Assembly: GCF_039542905.1 (NCBI RefSeq) | Contig: NZ_BAABIS010000001.1 | Location: 7,502,001 to 7,566,000 of the forward strand | DNA from: Kitasatospora terrestris | GTDB taxonomy: Bacteria; Actinomycetota; Actinomycetes; Streptomycetales; Streptomycetaceae | Reading direction: 5' to 3' | DNA: 64,000 nucleotides | Shown: piece after piece, positions 8,870 through 15,827 of the stretch | Layout: each line of letters starts with the position of its first letter | Numbering within the stretch: position 1 is the first letter of the stretch | The notes under the pieces: model-generated | Told to the model about the DNA's origin: nothing | The model's database searches: none | Seen by the model: only the letters and a program-made list of their open reading frames with translations | Made by a program: the position numbers and the translations under genes

Positions 8870-9817
8870 GTGCGCCACTCGATCGTGCTCCCGATCACCG
8901 CGGTCCGGCCCGAACAGGCCGTCCCGTTCGCCAACCTGGTCCGCTGGACCCGCGCCGCGCGGTTCTGGCAGGGACAGTCCCAGGTCATCGACAACCACCA
9001 GCTGGTCAGCTGGCTGGCGGGCATCGGCATCCGGGTGCCCAGCGGCTTCGGGGTCAACCTGACGCCGCTGCGCTCCCCGTACCACGCGGCGATGGAGGCC
9101 CGCAGCACCGCCCTGACCACCGGGCAGCAGGTGCTCGCCGCGTACGGCCCGGGCGCGGTGGACTACCAGCGCGGCATCCTCGGGCAGCCCTACCGCAGCC
9201 CGCTGACCGCCGTGCGGGAGTACGTGACGACCGTCCGCGCCCTGGTCAACGGCGAGTTCGTGGAGAGCGGGGGCGCGTACTACCCGACCACCGCCCGGAT
9301 GGTGCCGATCCGCTCCGCCGACGTCCGGATCGGCCTCGGCGTGCTGCGGCCCAGGATGGCCGAGCTCGCCGGGGAGATCGCCGACGACGCGGTGGCCTGG
9401 CTCTGCCCACCCGACCACCTGCGCGACGTCCTGGTGCCCGCCGTGCGCAAGGGCAGCGCCGCGGCCGGGCGCGAGCCCGTCCCGGTGACCGCCATCGTGC
9501 CCTGCGCGCTCGCCCGGGACGGCCGGGACGCCGAGGAGCTCGCCTTCGCCACCTGCGGCATGCACCTCCAGGCGCCGCACTACCAGGACACCCTGCGGCA
9601 GGCCGGCATCCGGGTCACCGGCGAGCGCTCGGACGCCCGCAAGCTGATCGACGCCGGGCTGTTCCCGTACGGCACCGCCCGGGATGTGCGGGACGCCCTG
9701 CGCCGCTTCGCCGACGCCGGGGTGGCGGAGGTGGTGCTCAACGTCGTCGGCGTGGCCGCCACCCTCGGCGCCCGGGCGGCGGCCCAGGACCTGGAGGACA
9801 TCCTCTCCGAGGTGTAG
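8870..9817 (+). CDS. Luciferase-like F420-type oxidoreductase, candidate LanJC dehydroalanine reductase
   Basis: A 315-residue protein of the luciferase-like monooxygenase (bacterial luciferase/F420-dependent reductase) fold. Visible family features are LTPLRSPYHAAMEARS near residue 64, GPGAVDYQRGI near 99, YRSPLTAVREYV near 109 and a C-terminal region ending VAEVVLNVVG. It starts at GTG 8870, 11 bp after lanM2, in the same operon, which makes a tailoring role likely. The class V lanthipeptide lexapeptide uses an F420H2-dependent member of this superfamily (LxmJ, called LanJC) to reduce Dha to D-Ala. Lacticin 3147 has D-Ala made by an unrelated enzyme. A LanJC-like role here is inference; an oxidative role is possible. 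Confidence 0.7.
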   Translation: MRHSIVLPITAVRPEQAVPFANLVRWTRAARFWQGQSQVIDNHQLVSWLAGIGIRVPSGFGVNLTPLRSPYHAAMEARSTALTTGQQVLAAYGPGAVDYQRGILGQPYRSPLTAVREYVTTVRALVNGEFVESGGAYYPTTARMVPIRSADVRIGLGVLRPRMAELAGEIADDAVAWLCPPDHLRDVLVPAVRKGSAAAGREPVPVTAIVPCALARDGRDAEELAFATCGMHLQAPHYQDTLRQAGIRVTGERSDARKLIDAGLFPYGTARDVRDALRRFADAGVAEVVLNVVGVAATLGARAAAQDLEDILSEV

Positions 9818-9930
9818 CCGCCCTACGCCCCGAGGACGATCTTTCGGACCGGCGGAACCGGGGCGGTCGGGAGGGCGGTGAGAGCGGTTAGTCTGGCCCC
9901 ACCCGCCCTTACCGACGGAGGTACTCCGCC

Positions 9931-10623
9931 TTGCTGCACCTCGACCAGTGGATCGAGAGCGTCCCGCCGACCTCGGTGTACGCGCTCATCGGACTGATCA
10001 TCGGCCTGGAGAGCCTCGGCATCCCGCTGCCCGGCGAGATCGCCCTCGTCACCGCCTCCCTGCTCGCCGCCCAGGGCGTCGTCAGCCCCTGGGGCGTCGC
10101 CCTGTGCGCCATCGCCGGCGCGATCATCGGCGACACCATCGGCTACGCCATCGGGCGCAGGGGCGGCCGGCCGCTGTTCGAGAAGCTCGGCCGGCGCTTC
10201 CCCAAGCACTTCGGGCCCGAACACCTGGCGACCGCCGAGCGGGCCTTCGACAAGTGGGGCATGTGGGCGGTCTTCTTCGGCCGCTTCATCGCCCTGCTGC
10301 GGATCTTCGCCGGGCCGCTGGCCGGCACCCTGAAGATGCCGTACTGGCGCTTCCTGATCGCCAACGTGCTCGGCGGCGTGGTCTGGGCCGGCGGCACCAC
10401 GCTGCTGGTGTACCAGGTCGGCAAGGCCGCCGAGGAGTACCTCAAGGGCGCCTCCTACATCGGCCTCGGCGCGGCCGTGGTGTTCGGTGCCGGCTCCGCG
10501 CTGGTCCTCAAGCGCCGCGCCGCGAAGTCCCGCGCCGCGCACCCCGAGCAGTCCGGCGGCCCGAGCGGCGAGCCCGTGCCGCCGATGCAGCCCGCGCGGC
10601 CCGTCGAGCAGCCCGCCGACTGA
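9931..10623 (+). CDS. DedA-family membrane protein
   Basis: A 230-residue integral membrane protein of the DedA/SNARE-associated family. Members are linked to lipid carrier recycling and membrane homeostasis; some transport undecaprenyl phosphate. Seen here: the family segment GLESLGIPLPGE near residue 28, ALCAIAGAIIGDTIGYAIGR near 58, FGRFIALLRIFAGPLAG near 117 and a basic, disordered C-terminus. The TTG at 9931 is chosen because GGAGG (9917-9921) sits 9 bases before it and no better start is near. It follows the lanthipeptide operon after 113 bp and is probably a separate transcription unit. An immunity role cannot be supported from sequence. Confidence 0.85.
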   Translation: MLHLDQWIESVPPTSVYALIGLIIGLESLGIPLPGEIALVTASLLAAQGVVSPWGVALCAIAGAIIGDTIGYAIGRRGGRPLFEKLGRRFPKHFGPEHLATAERAFDKWGMWAVFFGRFIALLRIFAGPLAGTLKMPYWRFLIANVLGGVVWAGGTTLLVYQVGKAAEEYLKGASYIGLGAAVVFGAGSALVLKRRAAKSRAAHPEQSGGPSGEPVPPMQPARPVEQPAD

Positions 10624-10706
10624 CGGGCTGTCGCCGCCGACCGTGATCGCAGGTCCGCTAGGGTCGGGCCGACGGAGCGCACACGGAGCCAGCCCTGGAG
10701 GCAGCG

Positions 10707-11375
10707 GTGAGCCAGCAGCAGTGGACAGCGGTCGACGAGTACTTCAGCGAGGTGCTGATCGGCCACGACGAGCCGCTCGAAGCGGCCCTCGCCGCGGCCG
10801 ACGCCGCCGGGCTGCCGCACATCAACGTCGCCCCGAACCAGGGCAAGCTGCTCCACCTGCTGGCCCGCACCGTCGGCGCCCGGCGGATCCTGGAGGTCGG
10901 CACCCTCGGCGGGTACAGCGCGATCTGGCTGGCCCGCGCGCTGCCCGAGGACGGCCGGCTGATCACCCTGGAGCTCGACCCGGCGCACGCCGCCGTCGCC
11001 ACCGCCAACCTGGCGCACGCCGGCTTCGCCGACACCGTCGAGGTCCGGGTCGGCCGCGCCGCCGACAGCCTGGAGCAGCTGGTCGAGGAGGGCGGCGACC
11101 CCTTCGACCTGGTCTTCATCGACGCCGACAAGCCCAGCAACCCGCTGTACTACCAGCGCGCCCTGGAGCTCACCCGCCCCGGCTCGCTGATCGTCGTCGA
11201 CAACGTGGTGCGCGGCGGAGCGGTCGCCGACGCCGACAGCACCGACCCGGCGATCGTCGGCACCCGGCACATGCACGACCTGATCGCCGCCGAGCCGCGG
11301 GTCAGCGCCACCTCCGTCCAGACCGTCGGCACCAAGGGCTACGACGGCTTCACCCTGATCCGCGTGGAGGGCTGA
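10707..11375 (+). CDS. Class I SAM-dependent O-methyltransferase
   Basis: A 222-residue methyltransferase of the caffeoyl-CoA/catechol O-methyltransferase type. The SAM-binding motif I is ILEVGTLGGYSAIWLA (about residues 64-79), followed by the acidic ITLELDP. VFIDADK (about 138-144) and VVDNVVRGG (about 172-180) are the metal- and substrate-site motifs, with Asp residues expected to coordinate a divalent metal. Starts at GTG 10707 after CTGGAGGCAG. A TAGGGT hexamer about 45 bp upstream could be a -10 element. The substrate is unknown. The Gfo/Idh gene follows after only 3 bp, so the two form an operon. Confidence 0.88.
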   Translation: MSQQQWTAVDEYFSEVLIGHDEPLEAALAAADAAGLPHINVAPNQGKLLHLLARTVGARRILEVGTLGGYSAIWLARALPEDGRLITLELDPAHAAVATANLAHAGFADTVEVRVGRAADSLEQLVEEGGDPFDLVFIDADKPSNPLYYQRALELTRPGSLIVVDNVVRGGAVADADSTDPAIVGTRHMHDLIAAEPRVSATSVQTVGTKGYDGFTLIRVEG

Positions 11376-11378
11376 CCC

Positions 11379-12260
11379 GTGCGCATAGGACTGCTCGGCA
11401 CCGGACCCTGGGCGGGCTTCGTGCACGCCCCCGCCCTCGCCGCGCACCCCGGCGCGGAGTTCGCCGGCGTCTGGGGCCGCCGCCCCGAGGCCGCCCGCGA
11501 ACTCGCCGAGGCGCACGGCGTGCGCGCGTACGGGAGCGTCGAGGAACTGCTCGCCGACGTGGACGCGGTCTCCATCGCCCTGCCGCCCGAGGTCCAGGCC
11601 CGGTACGCGGTGCAGGCCGCCGAGGCCGGCCGCCACCTGCTGCTCGACAAGCCGGTCGCGGTGACCGTCGCCGACGCGGCCGCGGTCGCCGGCGCGGTGG
11701 AGGAGCGCGGCCTCGCCTCGGTGGTCTTCTTCACCGTCCGCTTCGGCGGCGAGCAGGCGCCCTGGCTGGCCGAGCAGGCCGCGCGCGAGGACTGGTTCAC
11801 CGCCCGCTGCGAGTGGATCGGCGCGGTCTTCACCACCGACAGCCCGTACGCCGCCTCCGCCTGGCGGCGGGAGAAGGGCGCGCTGTGGGACGTCGGCCCG
11901 CACGCCCTGTCCGTCCTGCTGCCGGTCCTCGGCGACGTCGAGAAACTGACCGCCGCGCCCGGGCCCGGGGACACCGTCCACCTGGTGCTGCGGCACGCCG
12001 GCGGCGCCTCCAGCACCGTCACCCTCAGCCTCACCGCCCCGCCCGGGGCCGCCGTCGACGGCGTCGCCTTCGAGCTGCGCGGCGCCGGCGGCGTGAGCGC
12101 CATGCCGGGGCGCGGCGAGCACCCGACGGCCGCCTTCGGCCGGGCCGTGGACGCGCTGCTCGCCGCCGCCGACGGGGGCCCGGCGCACCCGTGCGACGCC
12201 GCCTTCGGGCTGCGGGTGGTCGAACTCCTCGCCGAGGCCGAGCGGGCGCTGACCGCGTAG
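11379..12260 (+). CDS. Gfo/Idh/MocA-family oxidoreductase
   Basis: A 293-residue NAD(P)-dependent oxidoreductase. The Rossmann motif GLLGTGPWAGFVHAPAL starts at residue 3. VSIALPPEVQARYAVQAAEAG leads to the family signature LLLDKPVAVT (about residues 87-96), whose lysine is the usual catalytic residue, and WDVGPHAL (about 168-175) carries the conserved histidine. The C-terminal alpha/beta domain is a little short for the family (usually 330-380 residues). It starts with GTG 3 bp after the methyltransferase stop, so the two are co-transcribed. Substrate, probably a polyol or sugar, cannot be told. Confidence 0.85.
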   Translation: MRIGLLGTGPWAGFVHAPALAAHPGAEFAGVWGRRPEAARELAEAHGVRAYGSVEELLADVDAVSIALPPEVQARYAVQAAEAGRHLLLDKPVAVTVADAAAVAGAVEERGLASVVFFTVRFGGEQAPWLAEQAAREDWFTARCEWIGAVFTTDSPYAASAWRREKGALWDVGPHALSVLLPVLGDVEKLTAAPGPGDTVHLVLRHAGGASSTVTLSLTAPPGAAVDGVAFELRGAGGVSAMPGRGEHPTAAFGRAVDALLAAADGGPAHPCDAAFGLRVVELLAEAERALTA

Positions 12261-12266
12261 CGCGGA

Positions 12267-12827
12267 TCAGTCCGAGGGGCGTTCGAAGACCAGGTCGCCC
12301 GCCCGGGCCAGCACCTGCGGGCGGGTGCGGCCCGGGTGGTCGGCGGCCAGCCAGTGGTGGCCGATCGCCACGCAGAAGGCGAGCAGCGCGCGGGCCTCCA
12401 CCTCGTCCGGGTCGGCGCAGGAGGCGCCGATCGCCTCGCGCAGCAGGGCCATCCGCCGGTTGTCGACCCGGCGCAGCCGCTCCGCGACCCCCGCGTCCCG
12501 CCGCGCCCAGTCGCGCACCGCCAGGTCGACCGGCAGCAGCCGCTCGGAGAAGGTCAGCGTGCCCGCCCGGGTCGCCCGGGTCCGCGGGTCGCCGCCCTCG
12601 CGCTCCACCTGCGCGATCACCTCGTCGACGCTCTCCCGCTCCCAGGCGTCCAGCACCTCGCCGAGCAGGGCGTCGCGGTCGGCGAAGTGCCCGTAGAAGC
12701 CGCCCTTGGTGACGCCGATCCGCTTCGCCAGCGCCTCGACGCGCACCGCGTCCGGCCCGCCGTCGGCCAGAGCCCGCAGGCCCTCCTCCACCCACCGCTC
12801 GCGCGGGGTGCGCGCTGTCGCCGCCAC
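12267..12827 (-). CDS. TetR-family transcriptional repressor
   Basis: A 186-residue regulator. The N-terminal helix-turn-helix is the clear TetR signature: VRVEALAKRIGVTKGGFYGH at about residues 28-47, followed by FADRDALLGEVLDAWE. The C-terminal ligand-binding domain has no recognisable specificity. GTG 12827 is chosen because GGAGAG lies just upstream and the HTH falls at the usual distance from it; the longer frame would read through the operator region. It is divergent from the DUF2867 gene, and palindromes in the gap are probably its operators, implying autoregulation and control of the neighbour. Confidence 0.9.
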   Translation of the reverse strand: MAATARTPRERWVEEGLRALADGGPDAVRVEALAKRIGVTKGGFYGHFADRDALLGEVLDAWERESVDEVIAQVEREGGDPRTRATRAGTLTFSERLLPVDLAVRDWARRDAGVAERLRRVDNRRMALLREAIGASCADPDEVEARALLAFCVAIGHHWLAADHPGRTRPQVLARAGDLVFERPSD

Positions 12828-12866
12828 GGCCTCTCCTGCCTTCCTCCCGCCGCCCGGCGGGGCCTG

Positions 12867-12919
12867 TGTACGCCACCGTACAAATAGGTCTAGCCTGGTT
12901 CTGTACGCAAGCGTATACA
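12867..12919. promoter_or_regulatory. Paired palindromic operators for the TetR/DUF2867 divergent promoter
   Basis: Site 1, TGTACG-CCAC-CGTACA at 12867-12882, is a perfect palindrome. Site 2, at 12902-12919, reads TGTACGC-AA-GCGTATACA, with the same TGTACG left half and an imperfect right half. Centre-to-centre spacing is about 36 bp. Both lie in the 106-bp gap between the divergent TetR and DUF2867 genes. Their position and symmetry fit TetR dimer binding; this is inferred. Confidence 0.7.
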
Positions 12920-12933
12920 TGGGGGAGGCAGTC

Positions 12934-13527
12934 ATGAAACGTGCCCGCACGGCCTACACCGCACAGCCTTGGCGGATCCACGAGTACACCCGCGACTTCC
13001 GGGTCGAGGACGTCTGGTCCTTCCGCACCCCCGGCGCCGGGCCCGAGGACTTCCCGGTGATGCTCGACGCGATGCGCTCCGACGGCGGCTTCGGCCGGCA
13101 GTCGCCCGCCGCTCGGCTGCTCTTCGCAGTGCGCTGGAAGCTCGGGGCGCTGCTCGGCTGGGACGACGACCGGGCCGGACTCGGCGCCCGGGTCCGGTCG
13201 CTGCGCGAGCGGATCCCCGAGGAGCTGCGCCGCACCACCGAGGGCGTCGCCCCGGACGGCACCCCGTTCAGCCCGGTGTACCTGCTGCCGACGGAGTCCG
13301 CCGCCGAGATCGCCAACCGGACGGTCCACGCGGTGATGCACCTGGGCTGGGCGCCGGCCGACGCCGGCGGGTACGAGCTGCGGATGGCCGTCCTGGTGAA
13401 GTCGAACGGGCGGCTCGGCCGGCTGTACATGGCGCTGATCGCCCCGTTCCGGTACCTGGTCGTCTACCCCGCGCTGACCCGGCAGTGGGAGCGGGCCTGG
13501 CGGGAGCGGGGGCGCGGCCGGGGTTAG
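12934..13527 (+). CDS. DUF2867 family protein
   Basis: A 197-residue protein matching the DUF2867 family, many of which are of unknown function and lie next to TetR regulators. Recognisable parts are the N-terminal WRIHEYTRDFRVEDVWSF, the central VYLLPTESAAEIANRTVHA (about residues 110-129) and the hydrophobic GRLYMALIAPFRYLVVYPAL (about 162-181), which could be membrane-associated. ATG 12934 is preceded by GGGGGAGG. It is divergent from the TetR gene and shares its operator region. The 3' end overlaps the convergent membrane-protein gene by 4 bp. Confidence 0.8.
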   Translation: MKRARTAYTAQPWRIHEYTRDFRVEDVWSFRTPGAGPEDFPVMLDAMRSDGGFGRQSPAARLLFAVRWKLGALLGWDDDRAGLGARVRSLRERIPEELRRTTEGVAPDGTPFSPVYLLPTESAAEIANRTVHAVMHLGWAPADAGGYELRMAVLVKSNGRLGRLYMALIAPFRYLVVYPALTRQWERAWRERGRGRG

Positions 13528-14612
13528 AGCTTCGGTCGGCGGTCCGCCGGGCGGCGGGGCGGGATGGGGACGGACGGGAAGTCGCGGGAGCCGGTCCACA
13601 GGGCCGGCACCGCGTCGCTGCGGCGGGCCAGCTCGTACACCAGCGCCTCGTAGTTGACCCGCCAGCCCCGGAAGTGCGGCCACGCCTCCTCGGCGGTCCG
13701 CTCCTTGCGGAAGCCGCTGGCCACCACCATCGCCACCGCCGCGTCGAACTCGTGGAAGCTCAGCCGGATCGGGCCGTCCGGGTCCGGGTCCGGGTCGAAG
13801 TCGATGCGCAGCGTCCGGGCGATGTCGCGCAGCGCGGTGAAGCCGGCCCGCAGCACCAGCCGGGCCTCCGGCGGTGCCGTGCGCGGGTCGAGGGCCAGCT
13901 GCATCGCGGCCGCGTCCAGCACCGCGGTCAGGCCGACCACCCAGCTGCGGTGCGGCTGCGGCGAGCGGAAGGAGATCAGCACCGGGTAGTTGGAGTGGCT
14001 CTCGCCGAGGTCCGCCGCCAGCCGCTCCCAGTCCCGGTAGAGCTCCGGCAGTGCGGTCTCGGTCGACACCAGCGACTGCCGGGCCAGCAGCTCCGGCCCC
14101 CAGGCCGGCTCGCCGGCCCGGGACTGCAGCAGGGTGACCTCCAGCTCCCGGCGGTTGTACGCGCCGTACAGCGTCGGCAGGTAGGCGATCAGCAGCGCGA
14201 TGATCAGCGGGCCGGTGGCCGCCGCCATGAAGTCGATCACCGACAGGTGCAGCCGCTCGCCGCTCGCGAAGCCCAGCGTGAACAGGCTCGACCCGGCCTC
14301 CCGGAAGGACACCGCCCAGGTGAGGTCCGAGGTGCCGTGCAGCAGCAGCGTGTACGCCAGCAGCATCCCGCCCAGCCAGGTGGTCAGCATGCCGACCAGG
14401 ATCAGCGGCGCCAGCCAGGTCTGCGCCCGGTCGATCGCCGGGTACCCGCCGCCGAACGGCGCCGTCGCCAGTCGCAGCCCGGCGCGCAGCAGCGCCCAGA
14501 TCCGGAACACCAGCGCCGAGTACAGCCCGCGCGGCACCACCAGGGTGCGCAGGATGCCCGCGATGGTGATGCCGAACAGGGCGAGCCCGGCCAGGGTGAA
14601 GATCACGCTCAT
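13524..14612 (-). CDS. Hypothetical membrane protein, possibly channel-like
   Basis: A 362-residue protein. The first half holds hydrophobic segments at about residues 3-22, 67-92 and 126-147, and a stretch TSDLTWAVSFREAGSSLFTLGFASG (split by a short turn, residues 93-117) between two helices that resembles a pore loop. The second half is soluble and rich in Arg, Asp and Trp (DFDPDPDPDG near 275). The arrangement recalls two-transmembrane ion channels with a cytosolic domain, but no TVGYG-type selectivity filter is present, so the function stays open. ATG at 14612. It converges on the DUF2867 gene, with a 4-bp overlap of stops. Confidence 0.7.
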   Translation of the reverse strand: MSVIFTLAGLALFGITIAGILRTLVVPRGLYSALVFRIWALLRAGLRLATAPFGGGYPAIDRAQTWLAPLILVGMLTTWLGGMLLAYTLLLHGTSDLTWAVSFREAGSSLFTLGFASGERLHLSVIDFMAAATGPLIIALLIAYLPTLYGAYNRRELEVTLLQSRAGEPAWGPELLARQSLVSTETALPELYRDWERLAADLGESHSNYPVLISFRSPQPHRSWVVGLTAVLDAAAMQLALDPRTAPPEARLVLRAGFTALRDIARTLRIDFDPDPDPDGPIRLSFHEFDAAVAMVVASGFRKERTAEEAWPHFRGWRVNYEALVYELARRSDAVPALWTGSRDFPSVPIPPRRPADRRPKL

Positions 14613-14649
14613 GGCGTCATTGTGTCGTGTCCCGGCGCGAGGGCCGAGG

Positions 14650-15048
14650 TCAGGCGGCTCCGACCGGCCAGACCACCGCGCCCCGGCGGGTCAGCAGCGG
14701 CTCGGCGACCTGGCTCGCCGGCGACCGGAGCTGGCCCAGCACCACCGGGCCCTCGATCCCGGTCAGCCCGGCGAGCTCCGCCAGCAGCTCCCCGAGCGGC
14801 CCGAACTCCTCGGCGCGGACGCTCCGGTGCGCCGTCAGCACCCAGCCGTCGGGCGCCTCGGTGAGCTCGCCCGCGCAGTCGAGCAGCGCGGGGGAGGGCG
14901 GCGCGGGGGAGGGCGGCGCGGCGTCGGGCGTCGCGGGGGAGCCGGGATCCCCGAGGTGGCCGCGGAGGGCGGCCAGTCGGTGCCCGGGGGTGGTGGCGGG
15001 GAGGCGGACGGACAGCGTCAGCTCGTAGGCGTCGGTCATCCGGCTCAC
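14650..15048 (-). CDS. Hypothetical protein translationally coupled to a GNAT gene
   Basis: About 132 residues. GTG 15048 is preferred because it overlaps the stop of the upstream GNAT gene (GTGA), the classic coupling arrangement; an ATG three codons later (15039) is the alternative and has no clear ribosome binding site. The protein has a middle linker of Ala, Pro and Ser (PPSPAPPSPA) flanked by a beta-rich start (DAYELTLSVRLP) and a C-terminal domain (ELLAELAGLTGIEGPVVLGQ). No family is recognised. Confidence 0.6.
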   Translation of the reverse strand: MSRMTDAYELTLSVRLPATTPGHRLAALRGHLGDPGSPATPDAAPPSPAPPSPALLDCAGELTEAPDGWVLTAHRSVRAEEFGPLGELLAELAGLTGIEGPVVLGQLRSPASQVAEPLLTRRGAVVWPVGAA

Positions 15049-15608
15049 GTTAGCCGCCGGGCGGCCAGTGCGGCGGCGTCCGGCCACACCAGGCGGAGCT
15101 TGTACGGGGTGCCGTCGAGCCGCTCCGGCCGGCCGCCGGGCGGGGCGACCGGGACGCGCTCCACCGGGCTGCCGCCGAGCGCGCGGTAGAACGCCCGGGC
15201 GGCGGTGTTCCGCTCGTGCACCCACAGGTGGAGGGCGGGCCCGGCGGCCCGTTCGGCGGCCGCGGCGGCGGCCCGGGTGAGCAGCTCGGTGCCGAGGCCG
15301 GAGCGGTGGCGGCCGTGGACGACGTGCAGGTTGTCGACCAGGCTGCCGTGCACCGCGTCCTCGTCCGGCACCAGGTGGACGAAGCCGAGCAGCGACCCCG
15401 GCGGGTCCTCGGCGAGCAGCGTCACCGCGCCGGCCGGGGCGGCCAGCCGCGCGGACCAGACCGTGCGGCGGTCCGAGAGGATGTCGCCGTCCAGGTACGC
15501 GTCGGCGTACGCGCCGCGGTAGTGGCGGCGCCAGCTGTCGGTGTGCAGCCGCGCCACCTGCTCGGCGTCCTCGGGGCGGGCGGGGCGGAACTGCGGCGTC
15601 GCCGGCAT
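15045..15608 (-). CDS. GNAT-family N-acetyltransferase
   Basis: A 187-residue GNAT enzyme, which transfers acetyl from acetyl-CoA to an amine. The fold is visible in the start FRPARPEDAEQVARLHTDSW, the central beta4 LVDNLHVVHGRHRSGLGTEL (about residues 90-109), where HRSGLG is the acetyl-CoA pyrophosphate-binding R/Q-x-x-G-x-G/A motif, and VHERNTAARAFYRALG (about 130-145). Starts at ATG 15608. The next gene overlaps its stop. The substrate is unknown. Confidence 0.85.
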   Translation of the reverse strand: MPATPQFRPARPEDAEQVARLHTDSWRRHYRGAYADAYLDGDILSDRRTVWSARLAAPAGAVTLLAEDPPGSLLGFVHLVPDEDAVHGSLVDNLHVVHGRHRSGLGTELLTRAAAAAAERAAGPALHLWVHERNTAARAFYRALGGSPVERVPVAPPGGRPERLDGTPYKLRLVWPDAAALAARRLT

Positions 15609-15827
15609 GGGGGTCCTCCTCGGGGGTCCGGGGTTTCGCCGCAGGCTAGGCGGGTCCCCGGCGGGGCGTCCACGCAGTTTCGGTCCGTGGAACGGCAGCT
15701 GACGTGCCGTCGGCCGCCGGTGCAGGAATCTGTCAGGTGTGTGTCAGACCCATTGACCGCTCCGCCGGCGGACCGGAAGGATGCCCGCCGATCCGCTCTC
15801 CCGTCTCCGACACCTTCGGACGGTCCC

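Noticed and set aside
9931..10623. DedA gene as lantibiotic immunity
   Set aside because: It is separated by 113 bp with its own ribosome binding site, and DedA proteins are common housekeeping membrane proteins. No LanFEG or LanI-like gene was seen.
15609..15827. Possible c-di-AMP (ydaO) riboswitch before the NlpC/P60 gene
   Set aside because: Such hydrolase genes in Streptomyces are often controlled this way, but I could not find the conserved riboswitch core here; a covariance-model search would settle it.
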